DNA of 64,000 nt from Diaminobutyricimonas aerilata (GCF_002797715.1 NZ_PGFF01000001.1:496001-560000); one strand, 5' to 3'; counted from the stretch's first letter, positions 16,357 through 25,137 are shown. The notes: generated by a model not told the origin, from the letters alone. Program-made: numbers and translations.

Positions 16357-17376
16357 ATGACGCAGGAATCCACCCATCCGGTCACCCTTTTCACCGGCCA
16401 GTGGGCCGACCTCACCCTCGAGGAGGTGGCGCGCTACGCGAGCGAGTGGGGCTACGACGGTCTCGAGATCGCGTGCTCCGGTGAGCACCTCGACGTGTGG
16501 CGCGCCGCGGAGGACGACGAGTACCTCCAGGAGCGGCTCGACATCCTGAAGAAGTACGACCTCAAGGTGTGGGCGATCTCCAACCACCTCAAGGGGCAGG
16601 CCGTCTGCGACGACCCGATCGACTTCCGCCACCAGGCGATCGTCGGCTCGAAGGTGTGGGGCGACGGCGACCCGGAGGGCGTGCGGCAGCGCGCCGCCGA
16701 GGAGCTCAAGCTCACGGCGAAGGTCGCCCGCCGGCTGGGTGTCGACACCGTCATCGGCTTCACCGGCTCGAAGATCTGGCCCTACGTCGCCCAGTTCCCG
16801 CCGGTGCCCGCCGAGGTCATCGACGCCGGCTACCAGGACTTCGCCGACCGCTGGAACCCCATCCTCGACGTCTTCGACGGCGAGGGAGTGCGCTTCGCGC
16901 ACGAGGTGCATCCGAGCGAGATCGCGTACGACTACTGGAGCTCGGTGCGCAGCCTCGAGGCGATCGACCACCGCGAGGCGTTCGGCTTCAACTGGGACCC
17001 GAGCCACATGATGTGGCAGGGCATCGACCCGGTCGGCTTCATCGTCGACTTCAAGGACCGCATCTACCACGTCGACTGCAAGGACACGCGTCTGCGTCCG
17101 CAGACCGGACGCTACGGCGTGCTCGGATCGCACCTGCCGTGGGGCGACCCGCGTCGCGGGTGGGACTTCGTCTCGACCGGTCACGGCGACGTGCCGTGGG
17201 AGGACTCGTTCCGCGCCCTGCGCTCCATCGGCTACACCGGCCCGATCTCGATCGAGTGGGAGGACGCCGGCATGGACCGCCTGCACGGCGCCAAGGAGGC
17301 CGTCGGCTACGTGCGCTCCCTCCTCTGGAAGCAGCCCGAGACCTCCTTCGACGCCGCCTTCAGCAACCAGTCCTGA
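16357..17376 (+). CDS. Sugar phosphate isomerase/epimerase-like TIM-barrel protein (339 aa)
   Basis: This is the third xylose-isomerase-like protein of the cluster and longer than the other two. Likely metal ligands are in VRFAHEVHPSEIAYD (Glu), FGFNWDPSHMMWQG (Asp, His), IYHVDCKDTRLRPQTGRYG (His, Asp) and ISIEWEDAGMDR (Glu). The N-terminus VTLFTGQWADLTLEEVARYASEWGYDGLEIA and the insert around SHLPWGDPRRGWDF are shared with a subfamily usually found beside Gfo/Idh/MocA dehydrogenases. It is the last gene of the operon. Repeat elements start seven bases after the stop. Confidence 0.87.
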   Translation: MTQESTHPVTLFTGQWADLTLEEVARYASEWGYDGLEIACSGEHLDVWRAAEDDEYLQERLDILKKYDLKVWAISNHLKGQAVCDDPIDFRHQAIVGSKVWGDGDPEGVRQRAAEELKLTAKVARRLGVDTVIGFTGSKIWPYVAQFPPVPAEVIDAGYQDFADRWNPILDVFDGEGVRFAHEVHPSEIAYDYWSSVRSLEAIDHREAFGFNWDPSHMMWQGIDPVGFIVDFKDRIYHVDCKDTRLRPQTGRYGVLGSHLPWGDPRRGWDFVSTGHGDVPWEDSFRALRSIGYTGPISIEWEDAGMDRLHGAKEAVGYVRSLLWKQPETSFDAAFSNQS

Positions 17377-17382
17377 CCGCCC

Positions 17383-17660
17383 GTTCCCTGAGCCTGTCGA
17401 AGCAATCGTTCCCTGAGCCTGTCGAAGGGAACTGTCGTACGACCCGCTTCGACAAGCTCAGCGGGCGTGTGCGTTCCCTGAGCCTGTCGAAGGGGACTGT
17501 CGTACGACCCGCTTCGACGGGCTCGGCGGGCGTTCCCGTTCCCTGAGCCTGTCGAAGGGAACTGTCGTACGGGCTCGCTTCGACGGGCTCAGCGGGCGTG
17601 TGCGTTCCCTGAGCCTGTCGAAGGGAACTGTCGTACGGGCCTGCTTCGACGGGCTCGGCA
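17383..17660. repeat. Tandem array of palindromic TGTCGAA/TTCGACA repeats (left block)
   Basis: GTTCCCTGAGCCTGTCGAAG occurs at 17383, 17408, 17473, 17538 and 17604. From the second copy on, each is followed about 38-40 bases later by an inverted partner CTTCGAC(A/G)(A/G)GCTC(A/G)GC (17447, 17512, 17578, 17644), with GGAACTGTCGTACG between them. The period is 65, 65 and 66 bases, giving four full units and one leading half. The 17377-17681 gap holds nothing else I recognise. Each unit can fold into a hairpin, so it may also end transcription of the sugar operon. Confidence 0.93.
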
Positions 17661-17681
17661 GCCCAGCCCTCTCGAACGGCA

Positions 17682-17975
17682 TCACTCGGGCGGTGTGTTC
17701 CCTCGCGCGCGCGACAGCGCAGGCAGATCGTGCCAGCGTCCGTCGATGATGGCGGCCTTCTTGCGACGGCTCCACCCTTGGATCTGCTTCTCGCGGATGA
17801 ACGCGAGTTCGACGCTCTCCGATTGCTCCGCGAACACGAGTTCGACGGGCAGACGCGTGCGCGTGAAATTCGCACCGACACCGTCGGCGTGTTCCTGGAT
17901 GCGCCGTTCGAGGTCGAAAGTGCTGCCGGTATAGAAGCTGCCGTCGGAGCAACGCAGGATGTAGACCCAGGGCAT
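17682..17975 (-). CDS. Small GIY-YIG nuclease-superfamily protein
   Basis: This 97-residue protein is of the GIY-YIG family (YhbQ/URI-like). WVYILRCSDGSFYTGSTFDLERRIQEH carries the GIY-equivalent VYI and YIG-equivalent YTG, the catalytic Tyr, and the Arg in the following helix; FIREKQIQGWSRRKKAAII has the later Lys/Glu positions. Family members cut DNA, but the small stand-alone versions are mostly uncharacterised. The gene is flanked on both sides by TGTCGAA/TTCGACA repeat blocks (22 bases after its stop and 52 bases before its start). This suggests a functional link with the repeats, which is inference. Confidence 0.88.
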   Translation of the reverse strand: MPWVYILRCSDGSFYTGSTFDLERRIQEHADGVGANFTRTRLPVELVFAEQSESVELAFIREKQIQGWSRRKKAAIIDGRWHDLPALSRARGNTPPE

Positions 17976-18026
17976 GCGGGAAGTCTTGTCCGCCAGACCC
18001 GGCGTCGCTTGTATTCCTCACAGGCG

Positions 18027-18174
18027 CTTCGACAGCTCAGCAGGCGTCGTTGCCTGAGCTTGTCGAAGGGAACGGTCGTACGACCCGCTCCGACAAGCTC
18101 AGCGAGCGTCGTTCCCTGAGCTTGTCGAAGGGAACCGCCCGTACTGCCCGTTTCGACAGGCTCAGCGAGCGTGA
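18027..18174. repeat. Palindromic TGTCGAA/TTCGACA repeats (right block)
   Basis: The block has a degenerate inverted half at 18027 and then two units with the same architecture as the left block. Forward halves (CTGAGCTTGTCGAAG) are at about 18054 and 18115, and inverted halves (CCGACAAGCTCAGCGAGCG at about 18091, TTTCGACAGGCTCAGCGAGCG at about 18151) follow. The inner linker again contains GGAAC-GTCGTACG or a variant. The unit length is about 61 bases, slightly shorter than on the left. The halves are more diverged, which suggests an older block. Confidence 0.88.
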
Positions 18175-18248
18175 ACGGCTCGCCACGCTCCGGGCGGCCG
18201 TCGAGCGCGTTCATAGGAAGCGCCAAGGTACGGCGGCAGACTGAAGCC

Positions 18249-18977
18249 GTGCCCACGGAACAGCCGCGCCTGACCCGCCCCGACGGGTCGCCCATCCGCG
18301 CCCTCGTCGTCGATGACGAAGGAGCGCTCGCCGACCTGCTCGCCATGGCGCTGCGATACGAAGGATGGGACGTGCGCACCGCCGAGGACGGCCAGCAGGC
18401 GTTGCGCACCGCCCGCGAGTTCGCGCCCGACGTGGTCGTGCTCGACATCATGATGCCGAACATCGACGGGCTCGAGGTGCTCCGACGGCTGCGCGCCGAC
18501 GGGCGCGACGTGCCCGTGCTGTTCCTCACCGCGAAGGACTCCGTCGACGACCGGGTACTCGGGCTCACCGCGGGCGGCGACGACTACGTCACCAAGCCGT
18601 TCAGCCTCGAAGAGGTCGTCGCCCGGCTGCGTGGGCTCATCCGGCGCAGCAGCCTCGTCGTCGTGCACGGCGTCGACCCCATCCTGCGCGTCGGCGACCT
18701 CGAGCTCGACGAGGAGAGCTACGAGGTGCGCCGGGGCGACACCGAGGTGGAGCTCACCGCCACCGAGTTCGAACTCCTCCGGTTCCTCATGCGCAACCCG
18801 CGCCGCGTGATGAGCAAGGCGCAGATCCTCGATCGGGTGTGGAGCTACGACTTCGGCGGTCGCTCGAGCGTGGTCGAGATCTACATCTCCTACCTGCGCA
18901 AGAAGATCGACACCCTCGGCCCGCCGATGATCCACACGGTGCGCGGCGTCGGCTACATGATCAAGGCCGCCGGATGA
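18249..18977 (+). CDS. OmpR-family two-component response regulator
   Basis: This is a 242-residue regulator. The receiver domain has acidic pair LVVDDEG, phospho-acceptor Asp66 in VVVLDIMMPNIDG, Thr in LFLTAKD and Lys116 in YVTKPFS. The winged-helix trans-reg-C domain has ATEFELLRFLMRNPRRVMSKAQILDRVW and the terminal VRGVGYMIKAAG. The GTG start at 18249 is preceded six bases upstream by a -10-like CAGACT, so the mRNA may be leaderless. The kinase gene overlaps by 4 bases. It resembles the actinobacterial TcrX/PrrA/TcrA group; the signal and targets are unknown. Confidence 0.93.
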   Translation: MPTEQPRLTRPDGSPIRALVVDDEGALADLLAMALRYEGWDVRTAEDGQQALRTAREFAPDVVVLDIMMPNIDGLEVLRRLRADGRDVPVLFLTAKDSVDDRVLGLTAGGDDYVTKPFSLEEVVARLRGLIRRSSLVVVHGVDPILRVGDLELDEESYEVRRGDTEVELTATEFELLRFLMRNPRRVMSKAQILDRVWSYDFGGRSSVVEIYISYLRKKIDTLGPPMIHTVRGVGYMIKAAG

Positions 18978-20428
18978 CCCGTCGCGCGCCCTGGTCGCTG
19001 CAGGCGCGCCTCATCGTCGGCATCGTCGCGCTGCTCGCGATCACGAGCGCCATCGTCGGTGCGGTCAGCGCGACCGTGCTGCAGGGTCAGCTCGTCGGGC
19101 GACTGGATGCGCAACTCGCGTCGGCCGTGCGGCAGGCGTCGTCCGCGCTCTCCGGCGACCCCGCGTCCCCGCCGCAGGTGCGGCGACTGTTGCCCGCGCA
19201 GGCGGCGGGGGCGCTCGCCCTCGTCGCCGTCGACGGCACGATCGTCAGCGCGGAGTACATCGGGGCGGAGGGCTCCGGCACGACGCTCTCGGTCGAACAG
19301 CAGCGCACGCTGCTCGGCGCGGAGGCGGACGGGCGCCCGGTGACGGCGTCGCTCGGCGGCGATCTCGGCGACTACCGGCTCGCGACCGTGCGAGTCGGGC
19401 CGAACGCGCAACTCGTGGTGGGTCTGCCGCTCGGGGACGTGCAGACGACGATCGGCCAGCTCGTGCTCACGATCGTGCTCGTCACCGCCGCAGCCCTCGT
19501 GCTGGCCATCGGACTCGGCATCGTCGTGGTGCGGCTCGCCCTCCGTCCGCTCGACCGCGTCATGTCGACCGCCACCCGGGTCGCCGAACTGCCGCTCGAC
19601 CGCGGCGAGGTCGCGCTGTCGGAACGGGTGCCCGAGCACGACACCGACCCGCGCACCGAGGTCGGCAAGGTCGGCGCCGCGTTCAACCGGATGCTCGACC
19701 ACGTCGCGTCGGCGTTGACCGCCCGTCAGCGCAGCGAGGACAAGGTGCGCCGCTTCGTCGCCGACGCGAGCCACGAACTGCGCACGCCGCTCACGGCCAT
19801 CCGGGGCTACGCCGAACTCACCCGCCGCGCCCCGCACGACCTGCCCGAGGATGTGACGCGGTCACTCGCGCGGATCGAGTCGGAATCCGTGCGGATGACG
19901 CGGCTCGTCGAAGACCTGCTGCTGCTCGCCCGCCTCGACGAGGGCCGGGAGGTGCGCGCGGATGCGGTCGACATGGGGCCGCTGCTCGTCGACGCGGTGA
20001 GCGACGCGCACGCCGCCGCCCCGGAGCACGAGTGGGAACTCGACGTACCCGAGGAGCCCGTGCTCGTCACCGGTGACGCCGAGCGCCTGCACCAGGTGGT
20101 CGCCAACCTGCTCGCCAACGCCCGCGCGCACACCCCGCCCGGCACGCGCGTCGTGGTCGCGCTCACCGGCCGAGCGGGGGAGGCGGAGATCACGGTCACC
20201 GACGACGGGCCGGGCATCGATGCCGCGCTCGTGCCGAACCTGTTCGAGCGCTTCGTGCGCGGCGACGACTCCCGCTCCCGCCGCGCCGGCAGCACCGGGC
20301 TCGGTCTCGCGATCGTGCGCGCCATCGTCGACGCCCACCACGGCGCGGTCGCCGTAGAGAGCGTGCCGGGTCGCACCGTGTTCCGGGTGACGCTGCCGAC
20401 CGCTTCCCGCGAACCCGCCGGGGCCTGA
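18974..20428 (+). CDS. Two-component sensor histidine kinase
   Basis: This 484-residue membrane kinase has transmembrane segments at about residues 10-32 and 157-182, with an extracytoplasmic domain of about 120 residues between them. HAMP, HisKA and HATPase_c follow. The phosphorylated His267 is in ADASHELRTPLTAIRGYAEL; N, G1 and G2 boxes are seen in LHQVVANLLANARAHTPPGTR, ITVTDDGPGIDAAL and SRRAGSTGLGLAIVRAIVDAHHG. It pairs with the regulator immediately upstream (ATGA overlap). The sensor domain has no motif that would reveal the signal. Confidence 0.94.
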   Translation: MTRRAPWSLQARLIVGIVALLAITSAIVGAVSATVLQGQLVGRLDAQLASAVRQASSALSGDPASPPQVRRLLPAQAAGALALVAVDGTIVSAEYIGAEGSGTTLSVEQQRTLLGAEADGRPVTASLGGDLGDYRLATVRVGPNAQLVVGLPLGDVQTTIGQLVLTIVLVTAAALVLAIGLGIVVVRLALRPLDRVMSTATRVAELPLDRGEVALSERVPEHDTDPRTEVGKVGAAFNRMLDHVASALTARQRSEDKVRRFVADASHELRTPLTAIRGYAELTRRAPHDLPEDVTRSLARIESESVRMTRLVEDLLLLARLDEGREVRADAVDMGPLLVDAVSDAHAAAPEHEWELDVPEEPVLVTGDAERLHQVVANLLANARAHTPPGTRVVVALTGRAGEAEITVTDDGPGIDAALVPNLFERFVRGDDSRSRRAGSTGLGLAIVRAIVDAHHGAVAVESVPGRTVFRVTLPTASREPAGA

Positions 20429-20473
20429 CCCCCGCCCACCCGCATCCGGAGTCGGCGGTGGCAGGATGGCCGC

Positions 20474-21337
20474 ATGTCGATGACGATCGCGGTGACCGGA
20501 GGAAACGGCAAGCTCGGACGCACGGTGGTGCGCACCCTGCGGGCGGAAGGCCACGAGGTGGTGAACCTCGACCGGCAGGGAGCGCGGGGCTCCGGCTTCC
20601 TCACCGTCGAGACCACGGACTACGGCCAGGTGATCGACGCCCTCGCCGGGGTCGACGAGCGGCACGGCCGTGTCGACGCCATCGTGCACCTCGCGGCGAT
20701 CCCGGCCCCGGGCATCCTGAGCGACGTCGCCACCTTCCACAACAACATGCTCACGAGCTTCAACGTCTTCCAGGCGGCGCGGAAGCTCGGGATCAAGCGC
20801 ATCGTCTACGCCTCCAGTGAGACGGTGCTCGGCCTACCCTTCGACGTGCCGCCGCCGTACATCCCGGTCGACGAGGAGTACCCGGCGCGACCGGAGAGCA
20901 CCTACTCCCTCGTGAAGCACCTCGAGGAGCAGCTCGCCATCCAGCTCGTCCGCTGGGATCCGGAGCTGAGCGTCACGGCCCTGCGGTTCTCCAACGTGAT
21001 GGACCCGGAGGACTACGCCGCCTTCCCGTCGTACGACGCCGACCCGAGGCTGCGCAAGTGGAACCTCTGGGGTTACATCGACGCCCGGGACGGCGCGCAG
21101 GCCGTGTCGAAGGCGCTGCAGACCCGTGGTCCCGGTTTCGAGGCGTTCATCATCGCGGCCGCCGACACGGTGATGTCGCGGCCCAACGCCGAACTCGTCG
21201 CCGACGTGTTCCCCGGAGTGGAGGTCACCCGCGAGCTCGGCGAGCACGACACGATGCTCTCGATCGAGAAGGCGCGCCGGATGCTCGGCTACGAGCCGCA
21301 GCACTCCTGGCGTGACACCCTCACCACCGACGCCTGA
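20474..21337 (+). CDS. NAD-dependent epimerase/dehydratase
   Basis: This 287-residue extended short-chain dehydrogenase/reductase has the Rossmann motif VTGGNGKLGRTVVRTLRAEGH at about residues 8-28, then VDAIVHLAAIPAP, the catalytic Ser region VYASSETVLGLP and the Tyr-x3-Lys motif in STYSLVKHLEE (Tyr158, Lys162 approximately). This set defines the NAD-dependent epimerase/dehydratase family; UDP-sugar or uronate substrates are typical (uronate dehydrogenase-like proteins look similar). It ends nine bases before the convergent ABC exporter. Confidence 0.88.
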   Translation: MSMTIAVTGGNGKLGRTVVRTLRAEGHEVVNLDRQGARGSGFLTVETTDYGQVIDALAGVDERHGRVDAIVHLAAIPAPGILSDVATFHNNMLTSFNVFQAARKLGIKRIVYASSETVLGLPFDVPPPYIPVDEEYPARPESTYSLVKHLEEQLAIQLVRWDPELSVTALRFSNVMDPEDYAAFPSYDADPRLRKWNLWGYIDARDGAQAVSKALQTRGPGFEAFIIAAADTVMSRPNAELVADVFPGVEVTRELGEHDTMLSIEKARRMLGYEPQHSWRDTLTTDA

Positions 21338-21346
21338 GCGCGCGGC

Positions 21347-23407
21347 TCAGCTCGCGCCGTCGACCGGACCGGGGAACGCGGGCTCCGGTGCCGACGGCTC
21401 GGCCGACACGATCGGCGCCTCGGGGTCGGTCGCGTGCTCGAACTGCGAGTTGTACAGGCGGAAGTACGCGCCGCGCCGTTCGATGAGCTCATCGTGGGTG
21501 CCCTGCTCGACGATCGCACCGTGCTCCATCACGAGGATGAGGTCCGCGTCGCGGATCGTGGAGAGCCGGTGCGCGATCACGAACGACGTGCGTCCCTCGC
21601 GCAGTGCCGCCATCGCGTGCTGCAACAGCAGCTCCGTGCGCGTGTCCACCGACGAGGTCGCCTCGTCGAGGATCAGCACACTCGGCTGCGCGACGAAAGC
21701 GCGCGCGATCGTGATGAGCTGCTTCTCGCCCGCGGACACGTTCGACGCGTCCTCGTCGAGCACGGTGTCGTACCCGTCGGGCAGCGCGTGCACGAACCGG
21801 TCGACGTACGTCGCGCTCGCCGCCTCGAGGATCTCCTCGTCGGTCGCCGACTGCCGGCCGTAGCGGATGTTCTCGCGGATCGTGCCGGCGAACAGCCACG
21901 GGTCCTGCAACACCATGCCGGTGCGGGCCCGCAGGTCGCGGCGGCCGAGTTGCGCGATGTCCTGCCCGTCGAGCAGGATGCGGCCGCCGTCGAGTTCGTA
22001 GAAGCGCATAATCAGGTTCACGAGCGTCGTCTTGCCTGCGCCGGTCGGGCCGACGATCGCGACCGTCTGCCCCGGGGCGACCGTGAAGCTCAGGTCCGTG
22101 ATGAGCGGCCGCTCCGGGCTGTAGGAGAACGACACGTTCTCGAACTCGATGGTGCCGCGGCCCGCGGCGATCGCGGGGGCGTCGGCGGCATCCGCGCTCT
22201 CCTCCTCCTCGTCGAGCAGCTGGAAGACGCGCTCCGCCGAGGCCGTGCCCGACTGCACGACCGCCGCCATCCCGCCGAGCTCGGAGAGCGGCTGGGTGAA
22301 CTGCTGCGAGTACTGGATGAACGCCTGCACGTCACCGAGCCGCAGCTGTCCGCTCGCCACCGACAGCCCGCCCGCGACCGCGATGCCCACGTAGGTGAGG
22401 TTCCCGATGAACATCATCCCGGGCATGATCATGCCCGACAGGAACTGCGCCTTGAACGCCGCCTGGTAGAGCTCCTCGTTCTCGTTGCGGAAGCTCTCGA
22501 GCGAGTCGCGCTCGCGGCCGAACACCTTCACGAGGGCGTGACCGGAGAACGACTCCTCGACGCGGGCGTTCAGTCGCCCCACCTTGCGCCACTGCATCGA
22601 GAAGGCCTTCTGCGACTTCGGCCCGATGATGCCGAAGATCACGGCCATGAGCGGCAGCGAGACGAGGGCGACGAGCGCGAGCTGCCACGAGATGCTGAAC
22701 ATCATGATGAGCACGCCCACGACGGTCAGCACGGAGGTGACGACGGTCGAGAGCGACTGCTGCATCGTCTGCGTGATGTTGTCGATGTCGTTGGTGACGC
22801 GGGAGATCAGCTCACCGCGCTGCACCTTGTCGAAGTACGACAGCGGCAGCCGGTTGATCTTCGCCTCGACGGATTCGCGCAGGCGCCACATCGTGCGCAC
22901 CATGATCACGTTGATGACGTACCCCTGCAGCCACGTGAGCAGGGCCGCCGCGAAGTACAGCGCGAGCACGAGGATGAGGATGCGGCTCAGCGCCACGAAG
23001 TCGACGCCGGCGCCGACCTGGAAGTTCTGCATCGCCGAGACGACGTTCGCGAGCTCGCCCTGACCGGCCGAGCGCAGCGCATCCACGACCTGCTCCTGCG
23101 ATGCGCCCGCGGGGAACTGCCCCGCGAGCTGCACCGACACGACGCCCTGGAAGACGATGTTCGTCGCCTCGCCGAGCACGCGCGGGGCGAGCACCGTGAG
23201 CACGACGCCGAGCGCGCCGAGGATCGACACGAAGACGAACCCGAACGCGTGCGGTCGCAGCAGTCCGATCAGGCGCTTGAAGCTCGTGCCGAAGTCCTCC
23301 GCCTTGCCCGGCGCGACACCGCCGCTCCAGTCGTCGGCGGAGAGGCGCGCCTGCTCGGCGAGCTCGAGTTCGAGCTTCTCCTCGTCGGTGAGAGTGGGGT
23401 CGCTCAT
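21347..23407 (-). CDS. ABC exporter half-transporter, membrane-ATPase fusion (second of pair)
   Basis: This 686-residue type IV ABC exporter subunit has an N-terminal cytosolic extension of about 45 residues, a six-helix transmembrane domain with an unusually long first outer loop (FQGVVSVQLAGQFPAGASQEQVV and on), and a C-terminal ATPase. The ATPase has Walker A GPTGAGKTTL, Q-loop MVLQDPWLFAGTIRENI, signature NVSAGEKQL and Walker B SVLILDEATSSVDTRTE. The signature has A-G-E-K in place of S-G-G-Q, while the glutamate after Walker B is kept. With the overlapping upstream gene it probably forms a heterodimer of the BmrCD/LmrCD type. The substrate is unknown. Confidence 0.93.
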   Translation of the reverse strand: MSDPTLTDEEKLELELAEQARLSADDWSGGVAPGKAEDFGTSFKRLIGLLRPHAFGFVFVSILGALGVVLTVLAPRVLGEATNIVFQGVVSVQLAGQFPAGASQEQVVDALRSAGQGELANVVSAMQNFQVGAGVDFVALSRILILVLALYFAAALLTWLQGYVINVIMVRTMWRLRESVEAKINRLPLSYFDKVQRGELISRVTNDIDNITQTMQQSLSTVVTSVLTVVGVLIMMFSISWQLALVALVSLPLMAVIFGIIGPKSQKAFSMQWRKVGRLNARVEESFSGHALVKVFGRERDSLESFRNENEELYQAAFKAQFLSGMIMPGMMFIGNLTYVGIAVAGGLSVASGQLRLGDVQAFIQYSQQFTQPLSELGGMAAVVQSGTASAERVFQLLDEEEESADAADAPAIAAGRGTIEFENVSFSYSPERPLITDLSFTVAPGQTVAIVGPTGAGKTTLVNLIMRFYELDGGRILLDGQDIAQLGRRDLRARTGMVLQDPWLFAGTIRENIRYGRQSATDEEILEAASATYVDRFVHALPDGYDTVLDEDASNVSAGEKQLITIARAFVAQPSVLILDEATSSVDTRTELLLQHAMAALREGRTSFVIAHRLSTIRDADLILVMEHGAIVEQGTHDELIERRGAYFRLYNSQFEHATDPEAPIVSAEPSAPEPAFPGPVDGAS

Positions 23408-25137
23408 GCCTGGGTCTCCGCTCCGAGCTGGGATTCGACGATCTCGCGGTAGGTGGTGGAGCTCTCGAGGAGCTCCTCGTGGGTGCCCATGCCGACGGCA
23501 CGACCGCCGTCGAGCACGACGATGCGGTCGGCGTCGGTGATGGTCGAGACGCGCTGGGCGACGACGATCTTCGTCACCTCCGGCAGCTCGCGCCAGAGGG
23601 CCTGGCGGAGCCGGGCGTCGGTGGTCAGGTCGAGTGCCGAGAACGAGTCGTCGAAGATGAGCACTTCCGGCCGGTGGACGATCGCGCGCGCGATCGCGAG
23701 CCGCTGCCGCTGACCGCCCGACACGTTCGTGCCGCCCTGAGCGATGCGGGCGCCGAGTCCGCCCTCCATCGCCTCGACGAAGTCGCGACCCTGCGCGATC
23801 TCGAGCGCGTGCCACAGCTCGTCGTCGGTCGCCTCCTCGCGCCCGAAGCGGAGGTTGCTCGCGACGGTGCCGGTGAACAGGAAGGGTCGCTGCGGCACGA
23901 GCCCGATCGTCGACCACAGTCGGTCGAGGTCGGCGTCGCGCACATCGACGCCGCCCACCTCGACGCGACCCGCGGTCACGTCGAACAACCGGGGGATGAG
24001 CGAGACGAGCGTCGTCTTGCCGGCGCCGGTCGACCCGACGATCGCGAGGGTCTCGCCGCGTCGCGCCTCGAACGAGATGCCGCTCAGCACCGGCTGCTCG
24101 GCGCCGGGATAGGTGAACGCCGCATCCTCGAACCGCACCGTGCCCGGGGCGGGGAAGGTGGAGGCGGGGTTCTCCGGGCGGTCGAGGGTGGACTCGCTCG
24201 CGAGCACCTCGCCGATGCGCTCGGCCGACACGGCGGCGCGGGGGATCATGATCGCCATGAAGCTCGCCATGAGCACGCCCATCAGGATCTGACCGATGTA
24301 CTGCATGAAGGCGAACAGCGTGCCGATCTGCATGCCGCCGGAGTCCACCTGGATCCCGCCGAACCAGATGACGCCGACGACGGTGACGTTGAGCACGAGC
24401 ATCGCGAGCGGGAACAGCAGCACGAAGAGCGAGCCGACCTTGCGGCCGACGACCATGATGTCGGTGTTCGCGCCGCGGAACCGCTCCTCTTCGATCGGCT
24501 CGCGCACGAACGCCCGCACCACCCGGATGCCGGTGAGCTGTTCGCGCATGATGCGGTTCACATTGTCGAGCTTGTGCTGGTAGCTGCGGAACAGGGGCAC
24601 CATGCGGCTGACGATGAGGCCCGAGATGAGCAGGATCGCGGGCACCGAGACCGCGATGAGCCAGCTGAGCTCCACGTTCTGCAGCAGCGCGAGGATGATG
24701 CCGCCGATCGCGAGCAGCGGCGCCATGACGAGCATGGTGGCGCCCATCATCGCGAGCATCTGCACCTGCTGCACGTCGTTGGTGTTGCGGGTGATGAGCG
24801 ACCCGGCTCCGAACTGCGACACCTCGCGCTCGGAGAACGCGCTCACCTTCTGGTACACGTCGTTGCGGATGTCGCGGCCCATCTGCATCGCCGCGCGTGC
24901 GGCGAAGTAGATGCCGATGATCGCCGCGGTGATCTGGCCGAGGGAGATCGCGAGCATGATGACGCCCGTCGACCAGATGTACGCCGTGTCGCCGCGGGCG
25001 ACGCCGTTGTCGATGATGTCGGCGTTGAGGCTCGGGAGGTAGAGGCTCGCGAGTGCGGAGAGGAACTCGAACACGAGCATGCCGAGCAGGAGCGCGCGAT
25101 AGGGCTTGAGATAGCGGATGAGGAGTCTGGCGAGCAT
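23404..25137 (-). CDS. ABC exporter half-transporter, membrane-ATPase fusion (first of pair)
   Basis: This 577-residue half-transporter has six predicted helices, then an ATPase domain with Walker A GSTGAGKTTLVSLI, Q-loop GLVPQRPFLFTGTVASNLRFG, signature NVSGGQRQRLAIARAI and Walker B VLIFDDSFSALDLTTDARL. In the Walker B region the catalytic Glu is replaced by Asp (FDDSFSALD), the mark of the degenerate site in heterodimeric exporters. ATG at 25137 is chosen over an in-frame upstream one at 25185 because the protein then begins MLARLLIRYLKPY. It overlaps the partner gene by 4 bases. Confidence 0.93.
   Translation of the reverse strand: MLARLLIRYLKPYRALLLGMLVFEFLSALASLYLPSLNADIIDNGVARGDTAYIWSTGVIMLAISLGQITAAIIGIYFAARAAMQMGRDIRNDVYQKVSAFSEREVSQFGAGSLITRNTNDVQQVQMLAMMGATMLVMAPLLAIGGIILALLQNVELSWLIAVSVPAILLISGLIVSRMVPLFRSYQHKLDNVNRIMREQLTGIRVVRAFVREPIEEERFRGANTDIMVVGRKVGSLFVLLFPLAMLVLNVTVVGVIWFGGIQVDSGGMQIGTLFAFMQYIGQILMGVLMASFMAIMIPRAAVSAERIGEVLASESTLDRPENPASTFPAPGTVRFEDAAFTYPGAEQPVLSGISFEARRGETLAIVGSTGAGKTTLVSLIPRLFDVTAGRVEVGGVDVRDADLDRLWSTIGLVPQRPFLFTGTVASNLRFGREEATDDELWHALEIAQGRDFVEAMEGGLGARIAQGGTNVSGGQRQRLAIARAIVHRPEVLIFDDSFSALDLTTDARLRQALWRELPEVTKIVVAQRVSTITDADRIVVLDGGRAVGMGTHEELLESSTTYREIVESQLGAETQA

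Noticed and set aside
17383-18174. CRISPR array
   Set aside because: The repeats have inverted halves, a 65-bp period with conserved inner sequence and no variable spacers; no cas gene is near.
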